From DAITQM01 sp039794245 (lineage in GTDB: Bacteria > Pseudomonadota > Gammaproteobacteria > Xanthomonadales > Wenzhouxiangellaceae), in NCBI GenBank assembly GCA_039794245.1, contig JBDIVS010000022.1:1-50259 (forward strand): a stretch of DNA of 50,259 bases. Reading direction: 5' to 3'. Below the pieces are notes generated by a model, which was given only the letters and a program-made list of their open reading frames with translations, was not told the DNA's origin and ran no database searches. Of the stretch, positions 25,856-36,958 are shown in pieces. A program made the position numbers and the translations under genes. The number at the start of each line of letters is the position of its first letter. The first letter of the stretch is position 1.

Positions 25856-27955
25856 ATGGCGCCGTCCGGCGAAAGGCACACGGGCCGGCTCGGGCCGGCC
25901 GACCCTGCCTGGTTCCTGAACCGCGAGCTCAGTCTCATCGCGTTCAACTGGCGGGTCGTCGAACAGGCCTGCGACCGCAGCCTGCCGCTGCTCGAGCGGC
26001 TCCGTTTTTTGTGCATCTCGTGCAGCAACCTCGATGAGTTCTTCGAGGTCCGTGTGGCGGCCAACCGCCAGCGATTACTGCACGGCGCCACCGCACCCGG
26101 CGCCGACGGCCGCACCATCGAGCAGACACTCAAGGATATCCGCCGCGACACCGTCTCGCTGGTCGAGCGGCAATACGCCGTTTTCAACCGCGAGCTGGTA
26201 CCGGCGCTGGCCACCGCCGGGGTCATCGTGTCGAGCGGCCACGACCACTGGCGGCCGGCCCAGCGCCGCTGGCTGCAACGCTATTTTCACCGCCAGGTGA
26301 CGCCGGTGCTGAGCCCGCTCGGCCTCGACCCGGTACACCCGTTCCCGCGGATTTTGAACAAGAGCCTCAATTTCGCCGTCGATGTGACCGGCCGGGACGC
26401 TTTCGGCCGGTCACTGGAGATGGCGCTGGTCCGCGCCCCGCGCTCGCTGCCGCGGCTGATCCGCCTGCCGGCCCGCCATGCGCGTGCCGAATACGAGTTC
26501 GTGCTGCTCGCCGACCTTTTGCACGCCTTCGTCGAGGAGTTGTTTCCCGGTCTCGAAGTCAAAGGCTGCTACCAGTTCCGGGTCACCCGCAACAGCGAGC
26601 TGTTCGTCGACGAGGAAGAAGCAGGCGACCTGGCACGCGCCCTTGAGGGCGAGCTGAAACACCGCGGTTTCGCCGCCCCGGTCAGGCTCGAGATCGGCAG
26701 CGACTGCCCGGCCGAAGTCGAACGGTTTCTGAGCAGCCAGTTCGGGCTCGGCGGCGATGAGGTGTATCGCTGTGCTGGCCCGGTCAACCTCAACCGGCTG
26801 GCGGCGATCCACGAACAGGTGGACCGGCCCGACCTGAAATACCCCCCTTTCCGGCCGCGCCTCGCTGCGCCGCTCCGCCCGGGGCGCGATCTGTTCGCCG
26901 CCCTGCGCCGCGCCGACCACGTCCTGCACCACCCCTACGACAGCTTTCTGCCGGTCATCGAACTGCTGCGCCAGGCGGCGGCCGATCCCAGGGTGCTGGC
27001 GATCAAACAAACGCTGTACCGCACCGGGATCGATTCGGAAATCGTGGATCTTTTGATCGACGCGGCACGCAGCGGCAAGGACGTGACCGCCGTCGTCGAA
27101 CTGCGCGCCCGCTTCGACGAAGAGGCCAACATCCAGCTCGCCAACCGCCTGCAGGAAGCTGGGGTGCAGGTGGTTTACGGCATCGTCGGCCACAAGACCC
27201 ACGCCAAGATGATCCTGATCGTGCGCCGCGAAGGCCGCGGCCTGCGCCGCTACGTCCACCTCGGCACCGGCAATTATCACCAGGGCAACGCCCGCACCTA
27301 TACCGATTGGGGTCTGCTCACCGCCCACCGCGGGATCGCCGAGGACGTGCAGCGCGAATTCCAGATGCTCTCCGGGCTCGGCAAAGCGCTCGAACTGCGC
27401 TATCTGCTGCACTCGCCTTTCACGCTGCACGCCGGCCTCATGGCCCGCATCGAGCGCGAAATCGCGCACGCCGCAGCCGGGCGCGACGCGCTGATCGAGG
27501 CCAAAATGAACGGCCTGACCGAAAGCGGATTGATCGTCGCGCTGTACCGCGCCTCGCAGGCCGGCGTCCGGGTCCGCCTCGTCGTGCGCGGCGTCTGCTG
27601 TTTGCGGCCCGGTGTGCCGGGTTTGTCCGAGCGCCTCGAAGTCGTTTCCATCGTCGGCCGATTCCTCGAACACAGCCGGGTGTTTTACTTCCATAATGAC
27701 GGGGCGGGCGAACTGTTCATCGCCAGCGCCGACTGGATGGAGCGCAATTTGTTTCACCGTGTCGAAATCTGCGTCCCGATACTCGATCCGACACTCGCCG
27801 CGCGGATCCGTTACGAATCTCTGACCCTACCGTTTGCCGATCGCGCCCTCGCCTGGCGGCTCGACGGCGAAGGCCGTTACCACCAGCTGGACGACGACCC
27901 GGCGAGCGCCAGCCAGATCCTGCTCATCGCCGGGGGAACCACCTGCGATGCCTGA
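25856..27955 (+). CDS. ppk1: Polyphosphate kinase 1
   Basis: Ppk1 reversibly polymerises the gamma-phosphate of ATP into polyphosphate. The 699-residue enzyme begins with the N-domain signature WFLNRELSLIAFNWRVV, then the head domain, and the two phospholipase-D-like catalytic domains. His449 in HKTHAKM and His468 in YVHLGTGNYH lie 19 residues apart, as do the autophosphorylated and general-acid histidines of the E. coli enzyme (His435, His454). Length is as expected. It starts seven bases after phoR and overlaps ppx by eight bases, so it is likely under the Pho box upstream of phoB and induced by phosphate starvation. Confidence 0.96.
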   Translation: MAPSGERHTGRLGPADPAWFLNRELSLIAFNWRVVEQACDRSLPLLERLRFLCISCSNLDEFFEVRVAANRQRLLHGATAPGADGRTIEQTLKDIRRDTVSLVERQYAVFNRELVPALATAGVIVSSGHDHWRPAQRRWLQRYFHRQVTPVLSPLGLDPVHPFPRILNKSLNFAVDVTGRDAFGRSLEMALVRAPRSLPRLIRLPARHARAEYEFVLLADLLHAFVEELFPGLEVKGCYQFRVTRNSELFVDEEEAGDLARALEGELKHRGFAAPVRLEIGSDCPAEVERFLSSQFGLGGDEVYRCAGPVNLNRLAAIHEQVDRPDLKYPPFRPRLAAPLRPGRDLFAALRRADHVLHHPYDSFLPVIELLRQAAADPRVLAIKQTLYRTGIDSEIVDLLIDAARSGKDVTAVVELRARFDEEANIQLANRLQEAGVQVVYGIVGHKTHAKMILIVRREGRGLRRYVHLGTGNYHQGNARTYTDWGLLTAHRGIAEDVQREFQMLSGLGKALELRYLLHSPFTLHAGLMARIEREIAHAAAGRDALIEAKMNGLTESGLIVALYRASQAGVRVRLVVRGVCCLRPGVPGLSERLEVVSIVGRFLEHSRVFYFHNDGAGELFIASADWMERNLFHRVEICVPILDPTLAARIRYESLTLPFADRALAWRLDGEGRYHQLDDDPASASQILLIAGGTTCDA

Positions 27956-29480
27956 GCGGCCGATCCTCGCCGCCGTCGATCTCGGCAGCAACAGTTTTCA
28001 TCTGCTGATCGCCCGCCTCGAAGACAGCGAGCCGCGGGTCATCGACCGCGTCCGCGAGACGATCCGGCTGGGCGCCGGGGTCGACGAGGCGGGCCGGCTC
28101 GATCCGGAGGCCGCGACACGGGCCCTCGAATGCCTCGGCCGTTTCGCCCAGCGACTCGCCCCGGTCACGCGCGGCAATGCCCGGGCGGTCGGCACCCACG
28201 CGCTGCGCCATCTGGCCCATCCCGGCGAGTTCCTGCGCCGCGCCGAAGAAGCGCTCGGCCGGCCGATCGAAATCATTTCGGGGCGCGAAGAAGCGCGCCT
28301 GGTATATGCCGGGGTCAGCGCCGCACTGCCCGCCAGCGGCGAGCCACGGCTGGTGATCGACATTGGCGGCGGGAGCAGCGAGCTGATCATCGGCACCGAT
28401 CGCCGGCCCGAGCTGTTCGAGAGCGTCCAGTACGGCAGTGTCACCGTTACCCAGCGCCACTTCCGCGACGGGGTGCTGAACCGCAAGCGCTGGCTCAAGG
28501 CCCGCGACGAACTGCTCGGCGATTTGCAGGAATACGCCAGGCGTTTCCGCGACTGCGGCTGGCACGCCGTTTACGGCGCCTCGGGTGCGATGCGCTCGAT
28601 CCAGGCGGTGCTCGCCGCCGGTGGCGCCGGCGGGGAAGCGATCGAGGCGTCGGCGCTCCAGCAACTGCGCCAGGCGGTGCTCGCCGCCGGCGATGTCTCG
28701 CGTCTCAAACTGCCCGGTCTGTCCGACCGCCGGAAGCCGATTTTCCCCGCCGGCCTGTTGATCCTCGATACCCTGTGCACCGCGTTCGGTATCGAACGCC
28801 TGACGGTGTCCGCCGCCACGCTGCGCGAAGGTCTGCTCGACGACCTGATCGGCCGCCGCCGGCACCGCGACCCGCGCCCCAGGACCATCGCCGGCTTCGC
28901 CGCACGTTACACGATCGACCGGGAGCAGGCTAAACGGGTCAGGGACACGGCACTGGCGCTGTTCGACGGCATCGCCGAGCCGGGGCGGCTGGAACCCCAG
29001 GTGCGGGACTGGCTCGGCTGGGCCGCCGACGTCCACGAAGCCGGCCTGGCCATCAGCCACAGCCGTTACCAGGCGCACAGCGCCTACCTGCTCAACGTCA
29101 GCGACCTGCCCGGCTTCAGCCGGCTCGACCAGCATTTCATGGCCACGCTCGTCGCCTATCACCGCCGCGCGATCCCGGCCGACTGGGCCCAATCGCTGCC
29201 CGAACGCCTGCATCGCACCGCGGCACTGGCCCTGCTCTGCCTGCGCCTGGCGGCGATCCTGCACCGCTCGCGCCAGGCGGGTGCGACGCACGCCGCCTTG
29301 ACGCTCAGCGGTAAACGCGCCGTTTTGACCCTGCCCACGGGCTGGCTCGAAGCGCGGCCGCTGACCCGGCACGACCTCGATGCCGAACGCCGGCAACTGG
29401 CCCGGCTCGGCCTATCGCTCGACATCGGCGGGGACCGGTTGCCGTCTTCCGGAGCCGCCCGGCAGGCGGTGACATCGTGA
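27948..29480 (+). CDS. ppx: Exopolyphosphatase
   Basis: Ppx removes terminal phosphates from polyphosphate. The 510-residue protein belongs to the Ppx/GppA branch of the actin-like ATPase fold: VDLGSNSFHLLIA (residues 10-22), the catalytic Glu in the SGREEARLVYAGV region, IDIGGGSSELI, and YGASGAMRSIQ. The long C-terminal half (from about residue 310) matches the HD-like and C-terminal domains of exopolyphosphatase rather than the shorter Ppx forms. Its ATG overlaps the ppk1 end by eight bases and its stop overlaps the GTG start of epmA (GTGA), making polyP synthesis and breakdown genes co-transcribed. A GppA (pppGpp phosphatase) role cannot be excluded. Confidence 0.93.
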   Translation: MPERPILAAVDLGSNSFHLLIARLEDSEPRVIDRVRETIRLGAGVDEAGRLDPEAATRALECLGRFAQRLAPVTRGNARAVGTHALRHLAHPGEFLRRAEEALGRPIEIISGREEARLVYAGVSAALPASGEPRLVIDIGGGSSELIIGTDRRPELFESVQYGSVTVTQRHFRDGVLNRKRWLKARDELLGDLQEYARRFRDCGWHAVYGASGAMRSIQAVLAAGGAGGEAIEASALQQLRQAVLAAGDVSRLKLPGLSDRRKPIFPAGLLILDTLCTAFGIERLTVSAATLREGLLDDLIGRRRHRDPRPRTIAGFAARYTIDREQAKRVRDTALALFDGIAEPGRLEPQVRDWLGWAADVHEAGLAISHSRYQAHSAYLLNVSDLPGFSRLDQHFMATLVAYHRRAIPADWAQSLPERLHRTAALALLCLRLAAILHRSRQAGATHAALTLSGKRAVLTLPTGWLEARPLTRHDLDAERRQLARLGLSLDIGGDRLPSSGAARQAVTS

Positions 29481-30523
29481 GATCGCCGCCATCCTGGCGG
29501 CCGGTTGCGAACGCCGCCCGGCTGGCTGCGCGCGCCGCGGCGGGGCGCGCGGTACGTGAGTTCTTCAGCACCCGCGGTGTGCTCGAGGTGTCCACCCCGG
29601 TGCTCTGCGCCAATCCGGTCAGCGATCCGCATATCGCCAGCCTCATGGTGAGCGAATCGACCCCGTCCGGCCCGCGCCACTGGGCATTGCGCACATCGCC
29701 CGAATATTTCCACAAACGGCTCATCGCCGCCGGCAGCGGCGATCTTTACGAACTCGGCCCGGTCTTCCGGGCCGGCGATCGGGGCCGCTGGCACGAAAGC
29801 GAATTCACGCTGCTCGAGTGGTACCGGCTGGGGCTCACCTGGCGGCAGATGGCCGCTGAGGCGGTCGAACTGATCCGCGAGGTGGCCGAGGTGGTGGCCG
29901 GGACAGGCACCACGACCCCCGCAGCGCGCTGGATATCCTCGGACATCCACTGGCTCGCCTATCGCGACCTCATCGACACAGCGCTCGGCCTCGATGTGAT
30001 GGCCGCGACCGACCGCGAACTGATCGCCGCGGCCCAGGTCCGCGGCCTTGTCACCGCCGAGGCGGATCGGGCGCTCGCCCTCGATTATCTCTACGGCGTC
30101 GTCGCTCGCGACACGCTGGCGGTAGATGGGGTCACCATCGTCCACGATTTTCCGCCCGAGCATGCAGCGCTGGCCCGGATCGTTGCCGGCCAGAACGGGC
30201 TGGTGGCCGAGCGTTTCGAGATTTACCTCGGCCGGCTCGAAATCGTCAACGGCTACCGCGAACTGACCGCGGCCACCGAACAGCGCCACCGCTTTGCCGG
30301 CGATGCCGTGCGCCGCCGCCGGCTTGGCCTCCCCGAAGTGGCCGCCGACGAAGCCCTGCTCGCCGCCCTCGACCACGGCCTGCCGGAATGCGCCGGCGCG
30401 GCGCTCGGCTTCGAGCGGCTGCTCGCCGTCCTCACCGGAGCCAAAACGCTCGCCGAAGTCATCGCCTTTCCCGCCGCCGAGCCTCCCGCCAATGCACGCG
30501 ACAGGCCCCGCGGCAGGTCTTGA
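29477..30523 (+). CDS. epmA: EF-P--(R)-beta-lysine ligase
   Basis: EpmA (GenX/PoxA) attaches beta-lysine to elongation factor P. It looks like the catalytic half of class II lysyl-tRNA synthetase with no N-terminal anticodon-binding domain, which distinguishes it from LysS. The 348-residue protein shows motif 1 (REFFSTRGVLEVSTPVL), motif 2 (LGPVFRAGDRGRWHESEFTLLEWYR, positions about 95-119, key residues FR and HxxEFT) and motif 3 (GAALGFERLLAVLTG). It starts with GTG sharing four bases with the ppx stop. Coupling to polyphosphate genes may be simple transcriptional read-through. Neither epmB nor efp lies in the window. Confidence 0.93.
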   Translation: MRSPPSWRPVANAARLAARAAAGRAVREFFSTRGVLEVSTPVLCANPVSDPHIASLMVSESTPSGPRHWALRTSPEYFHKRLIAAGSGDLYELGPVFRAGDRGRWHESEFTLLEWYRLGLTWRQMAAEAVELIREVAEVVAGTGTTTPAARWISSDIHWLAYRDLIDTALGLDVMAATDRELIAAAQVRGLVTAEADRALALDYLYGVVARDTLAVDGVTIVHDFPPEHAALARIVAGQNGLVAERFEIYLGRLEIVNGYRELTAATEQRHRFAGDAVRRRRLGLPEVAADEALLAALDHGLPECAGAALGFERLLAVLTGAKTLAEVIAFPAAEPPANARDRPRGRS

Positions 30524-30549
30524 ATGATCCGGCCTTACGGCAACCCAGG

Positions 30550-30555
30550 TAAAAT
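30550..30555 (+). promoter_or_regulatory. Possible -10 box of acnA
   Basis: TAAAAT lies 64 bases upstream of the acnA start in the 95-base gap after epmA. No matching -35 at 16-18 bases is seen. Confidence 0.35.
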
Positions 30556-30618
30556 GGTACGTTCTCAGCGCGCCGCCGATCGCGCGGTCCGCACCGATCT
30601 CGCATCCGGAGTCCTTTC

Positions 30619-33354
<2,736 letters not shown>

Positions 33355-33371
33355 TCGGGCTTGACCTGCTG

Positions 33372-34289
33372 ATGAGCGGCGGCAGTTTCAACGCGGCGCA
33401 CGGCGATTGGATCGGCAGTGCCGGCGCCATACTTCACGCCGTGCTCGACTGGCGGCTGTTCAGTTTCGGCGGTACCCCGATCACCCCCGGCGGCCTGCTC
33501 TGGCTCGTCCTGATCGTCGCCGCCGGCTGGTACGCCTCGCGCCTGATCCGCCGCCTCATCACCCGGCTGATCGAAAAACGCCAGCAATATCCCGGCGAAC
33601 TCGCCGCGCTGTACACCGTCGGCCGCATCGCGCACTACACGATCCTGAGCGTTGCACTGCTTGTTGGCTTCAGCGCCATGGGCCTTGATTTCAGCAAACT
33701 GGCGCTGATCGCCGGCGGCCTCGGCGTCGGTATCGGCTTCGGCCTGCAGAACATCGTCGGCAATTTCGTCTCCGGTTTGATCCTGCTGTTCGACCGCAGC
33801 ATCAAAGTTGGCGATTACCTCGAACTGGAAACCGGCCTGCGCGGTGAGGTGCAGGCCATCAACACCCGCTTCACGCACATCAGGACCAACGACAACATCG
33901 ACGTCCTCGTGCCCAATAGCCAGTTGATCAGCAATCGCCTGATCAACTGGACCATGCACGAAACCCTGACCCGGCTGCACGTTCCCTTCGGCGTCGCCTA
34001 CGGCAGCGACAAGGAAACCGTCAAACAGGCGGCCCTCGAAGCCGCTGAAAAAGTGCGCTTCACGCTGCGCGGCGTGCCCGGCCGCCAACCCGAAGTCTGG
34101 CTCGTCAACTTCGGCGAGAGCAGCCTCGATTTCGAACTGCTGGTGTGGCTCACCCCCGACGGCGTCCACCGCCCGGAGCGCGTCAAAGCCTGCTACCTGT
34201 GGGAACTCGAAACCGCCCTGGCCAAACACCGCATCGAAATCCCCTTCCCGCAGCGCGACCTGCACATCCGCACGCCGCCGCCGGGCTAA
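33372..34289 (+). CDS. Small-conductance mechanosensitive channel, MscS family
   Basis: The 305-residue protein has three hydrophobic helices in its first ~135 residues. The third is the pore helix in the Gly/Ala pattern GGLGVGIGFGLQNIVGNFVSG of MscS (key residues Gly-rich face, then QN and the NFVSG kink). A beta domain follows (DRSIKVGDYLELE, RFTHIRTNDNIDVLVPNS), then the mixed C-terminal domain. The channel opens on membrane tension and protects against osmotic downshock. It begins 17 bases after acnA without a visible promoter, so it is likely co-transcribed. Length is near E. coli MscS (286). Confidence 0.92.
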   Translation: MSGGSFNAAHGDWIGSAGAILHAVLDWRLFSFGGTPITPGGLLWLVLIVAAGWYASRLIRRLITRLIEKRQQYPGELAALYTVGRIAHYTILSVALLVGFSAMGLDFSKLALIAGGLGVGIGFGLQNIVGNFVSGLILLFDRSIKVGDYLELETGLRGEVQAINTRFTHIRTNDNIDVLVPNSQLISNRLINWTMHETLTRLHVPFGVAYGSDKETVKQAALEAAEKVRFTLRGVPGRQPEVWLVNFGESSLDFELLVWLTPDGVHRPERVKACYLWELETALAKHRIEIPFPQRDLHIRTPPPG

Positions 34290-34344
34290 GGCGTCTGAAA
34301 CCGCCCCTTTCATCACCCGCGGTGGTGCAAACTGCGGGCAAAAC

Positions 34345-34456
34345 CGATGCCGACCACCACCGGGCAAGCGCGCAACCCGGGCCGGTCGAGCTGTTCAACA
34401 CTGGCAAAAAACGCGTCCGGATCGACCTGCGCGATGATCCGGCGCTGAACTCCCAT
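34345..34456 (-). pseudogene. Remnant of a DinB-type (Y-family) DNA polymerase IV N-terminus
   Basis: On the minus strand an ATG at 34456 opens MGVQRRIIAQVDPDAFFASV, followed by EQLDRPGLRACPVVVG. This matches the first ~35 residues of DNA polymerase IV (typical IIHIDMDAFFASVEQ...PVVVGG), including the DxDAFF metal-binding and steric-gate segment. After VVVG the reading runs into unrelated residues and stops at 34313. No further polymerase sequence is present in the 339-base gap between the MscS gene and the ferredoxin-NADP reductase gene, so this is a truncated leftover. An IAQVDP reading replaces the usual IHIDMD, so the fragment has also decayed. The rest of the gap (34290-34628) holds nothing else I can name. 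Confidence 0.6.
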
Positions 34457-34589
34457 ATCAATAGCATACGCCGATACCCGCCCCTGGCCGATACTCGAAA
34501 CTCCGGGTATTTGCCCTTCTGCAACAGTTGGGGGAATAGAACCTGTCATTCGGCATGATTTCGCTCAATTTCCAGGCGGGGGACAATGG

Positions 34590-34595
34590 GATAAT
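34590..34595 (+). promoter_or_regulatory. Possible -10 box of the ferredoxin-NADP reductase gene
   Basis: GATAAT lies 34 bases upstream of the start codon, close to a strong ribosome binding site (GGAGGAGG). The -35 region is not recognisable. Confidence 0.35.
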
Positions 34596-34628
34596 ACCGG
34601 TTTTTACGATTTTGACGGAGGAGGACTG

Positions 34629-35696
34629 ATGTTCGATGTCTCATCCGCTACGCCCGCCGCGGCGGAGCCGATCCGCTGCGACGCGCTGATTGTCGGGGCC
34701 GGGCCGGTCGGTTTGTTCCAGGTATTCGAACTCGGTCTGCTCGACCTCAAGGCCGAGGTGATCGATGCGCTGCCGCGTCCCGGCGGGCAGTGTACCGAGC
34801 TGTACCCGGACAAGCCGATCTACGATATCCCGGCGTTGCCGGTGTGCGGGGCGCAGGAACTGGTCGATCGGCTGCTGGAACAGATCAAGCCGTTCGAGCC
34901 CGGTTTCCATCTCGGCCAGCAGGTCGAAGGGCTGGCACGCCGGGCCAACGGGCGTTTTACAGTGACGACCAACAGGGGGGCGGTGTTCGATGCCGGGGTG
35001 GTGATTCTCGCCGCCGGGCTCGGTGCCTTCCAGCCGCGGCGGTTGCGAGCCGAGGGTGCGGCCGCCTACGAGGGCGGCCAGATCCAGTACAAGGTGCGCG
35101 ATCCGGCCCGCTACGACGGGCGCGACCTGGTGATCCTCGGCGGCGGCGATTCGGCGCTCGATTGGACGCTTGCCCTGCAACCGCGCTGCCACAATCTTCT
35201 ACTGGTGCACCGCCGGCCGGAATACCGTGCCCAGCCGGCGCAGGTGAAGAAAATGAAGGCCCTGGTCGAGGCCGGGAAAATGCAGGAGTTACATGGCAAT
35301 GTGCTCACCGTGCTGGGCGACGGCGAGCGCCTGACCGGCCTCGAAATCATCGGCGGCGACGGTGTCCGCCGCAAGGTGGCGGGCGACGAGGTGCTGGTGT
35401 TCTGGGGGCTTTCGCCGAATCTCGGGCCGCTTGCCGAGTGGGGCCTGGAGATGGAGAAAAAACAGATCAAGGTCGATACCGAGAAGTTTCAGACCAGCGT
35501 GCCGGGCATTTTCGCGGTCGGCGATATCAATACGTACCCGGGCAAGAAAAAGCTGATTCTGTCGGGTTTTCACGAGGCGGCGCTGGCGGCGTTCGCCGCC
35601 GATCACCACCTGCATCCCGACAAGAAGGTGTTCTTGCAATACACCACGACTTCGCCGGTCCTGCAGCAGCGCCTCGGCGTCAAGGCGGACAGGTAG
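34629..35696 (+). CDS. Ferredoxin--NADP(+) reductase, thioredoxin-reductase-like type
   Basis: The 355-residue flavoprotein has the FAD motif LIVGAGPVGLFQVFELG (residues 19-35), PRPGGQC, the NADPH motif VILGGGDSALDWTLAL (about residues 165-180), and the late FAD motif FAVGDINTYPGKKKLI. It lacks the CxxC redox pair that thioredoxin reductase has between these motifs, which fits the TrxR-like ferredoxin/flavodoxin-NADP reductases (YumC type). The enzyme exchanges electrons between ferredoxin and NADP in the cytoplasm. It has its own strong ribosome binding site GGAGGAGG. It is followed by a 515-base repeat-rich gap before etfB. Confidence 0.9.
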   Translation: MFDVSSATPAAAEPIRCDALIVGAGPVGLFQVFELGLLDLKAEVIDALPRPGGQCTELYPDKPIYDIPALPVCGAQELVDRLLEQIKPFEPGFHLGQQVEGLARRANGRFTVTTNRGAVFDAGVVILAAGLGAFQPRRLRAEGAAAYEGGQIQYKVRDPARYDGRDLVILGGGDSALDWTLALQPRCHNLLLVHRRPEYRAQPAQVKKMKALVEAGKMQELHGNVLTVLGDGERLTGLEIIGGDGVRRKVAGDEVLVFWGLSPNLGPLAEWGLEMEKKQIKVDTEKFQTSVPGIFAVGDINTYPGKKKLILSGFHEAALAAFAADHHLHPDKKVFLQYTTTSPVLQQRLGVKADR

Positions 35697-35743
35697 GCGT
35701 CGTTCGTTGCTCGTCATTCCCGCCTGCCTGGGTGTGTACGCAC

Positions 35744-35861
35744 GCAGCCAGGCGCCTGCGAAAACCCAGTAAAACTATTTTTCACCACTAAGAACACGAA
35801 GGGTACGAAGGATGGAATCTGACGAAGCCAGACCTTCGTGCGCTTCGTGTTCGTGGTGGTG
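35744..35861. repeat. Long-hairpin intergenic repeat, copy 2
   Basis: About 118 bases nearly identical to 41441-41560. It opens with GCAGCCAGGCGCCTGCGAAA, then CAGTAAAACTATTTTT, then an arm CACCACTAAGAACACGAAGG and its partner CCTTCGTGCGCTTCGTG...GTGGTG. The arms fold into a hairpin of about 28 bp with a few mismatches and a loop of about 21 bases. Confidence 0.85.
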
Positions 35862-36171
35862 TCTATTCTTATGAACGGTGTTTGCGAACCATTCGATCCA
35901 GGTGCAGGATAATCAGCCTGACCGGAATGTCGTTCGATTGTGGCTTTGTAAATCCTGGCGGTCCGGGCGAGAGGCATGATTTTTCTGGATATATGCGCCC
36001 CGTCCTGGCGCGCACCCCTGCCCGGTCGCTTGCGGCGCGTCCGGAATGACAAATTGTGAGGGGGCAGGCGCGGCCGGAATGACGAAGAGCTGGCGCTGGC
36101 GTGTCGGGAATGGCGTGATTAGGGCCGCGGTGGCCGGTAGCCTCCTGGCGCTCCCGGTGCGGGTAAGCGTG

Positions 36172-36177
36172 TAAAAT
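36172..36177 (+). promoter_or_regulatory. Possible -10 box of the etfBA operon
   Basis: TAAAAT lies 34 bases before the etfB ATG. It overlaps a false upstream start at 36176, which supports the ATG at 36212 as the true start. Confidence 0.4.
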
Positions 36178-36211
36178 GACCGGCCGCCCCGGCCGGAAAT
36201 TCCGTGTACAC

Positions 36212-36958
36212 ATGAAAATACTGGTCCTGATCAAGCGCGTCGTCGATTTCAATGTCCGGATCAAGGTCAGAAACGACCATTCGGGCATCGATCTCGACGG
36301 CGCCAAAATGAGCATCAATCCATTCGACGAGATTGCCATCGAGGCGGCGTTGCGCCTGAAGGAGGCCGGCACGGCGAGTGCGGTGACCGTCGCGACGATC
36401 GGTCCCGAGGAGGCTCAGCAGCAATTGCGCACGGCGCTGGCGATGGGCGCCGACAGCGCCGTTCTGGTGCGCGCCGCGGCAGCAGTGCAGCCGCTGACCG
36501 TGGCCCGCGTGGCGCTGGCGCTGGTCCGCCGCGAAGCACCGGGGCTGGTGATCATGGGCAAGCAATCGATCGACGGCGACCACAACCAGACGCCGCAGAT
36601 GCTCGCCGCGCTGTGGGACCGGCCACAGGCAACCTACGCCTCGAAGATCGAAATCGAGGGCAGCACAGCGCGCGTCACGCGCGAGGTCGATGCCGGTCTG
36701 GAGACCATCGAGGTTGATCTGCCGGCGGTGATCAGCACGGATTTGCGCCTCAATGAGCCGCGCTTTGTCAAGCTGCCGGAAATCATGAAGGCCAAAAGCA
36801 AGCCTTTGACGATGCTCGGCCTCGACGAGCTGGACGTGCAACCGGCGGGCGATCTGGCGATCGAGCATTACACCCCGCCTGCGCCGCGCCAGCGCGGCAA
36901 AATGGTCGCCTCGGCCGCCGAACTGGTCAGCGAACTCAAGCACCGCGGATTGTTATGA
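36212..36958 (+). CDS. etfB: Electron transfer flavoprotein, beta subunit
   Basis: EtfB binds AMP and, with EtfA, carries electrons from acyl-CoA and related dehydrogenases to the quinone pool through ETF-ubiquinone oxidoreductase. The 248-residue protein begins MKILVLIKRVVDFNV and has MSINPFDEIAIEAALRLKE, the recognition-loop region LPEIMKAKSKPL with its key lysines, and the family ending EHYTPPAPRQRGKMV. The ATG at 36212 gives the standard N-terminus; 36176 would add 12 residues. It overlaps etfA by four bases (ATGA), so the subunits are translationally coupled. Confidence 0.96.
   Translation: MKILVLIKRVVDFNVRIKVRNDHSGIDLDGAKMSINPFDEIAIEAALRLKEAGTASAVTVATIGPEEAQQQLRTALAMGADSAVLVRAAAAVQPLTVARVALALVRREAPGLVIMGKQSIDGDHNQTPQMLAALWDRPQATYASKIEIEGSTARVTREVDAGLETIEVDLPAVISTDLRLNEPRFVKLPEIMKAKSKPLTMLGLDELDVQPAGDLAIEHYTPPAPRQRGKMVASAAELVSELKHRGLL

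Larger units (their letters stand above)
35697..36211. other. Repeat-rich intergenic region before etfB
   Basis: The gap begins with CGTTCGTTGCTCGTCATTCCC, carries a long-hairpin repeat at 35744-35861, a unique stretch of lower G+C (about 35865-36000), and two inverted, degenerate copies of the TCCGGAATGAC repeat family (near 36039 and 36076). The etfB promoter is at its end. No gene is supported. Confidence 0.6.
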
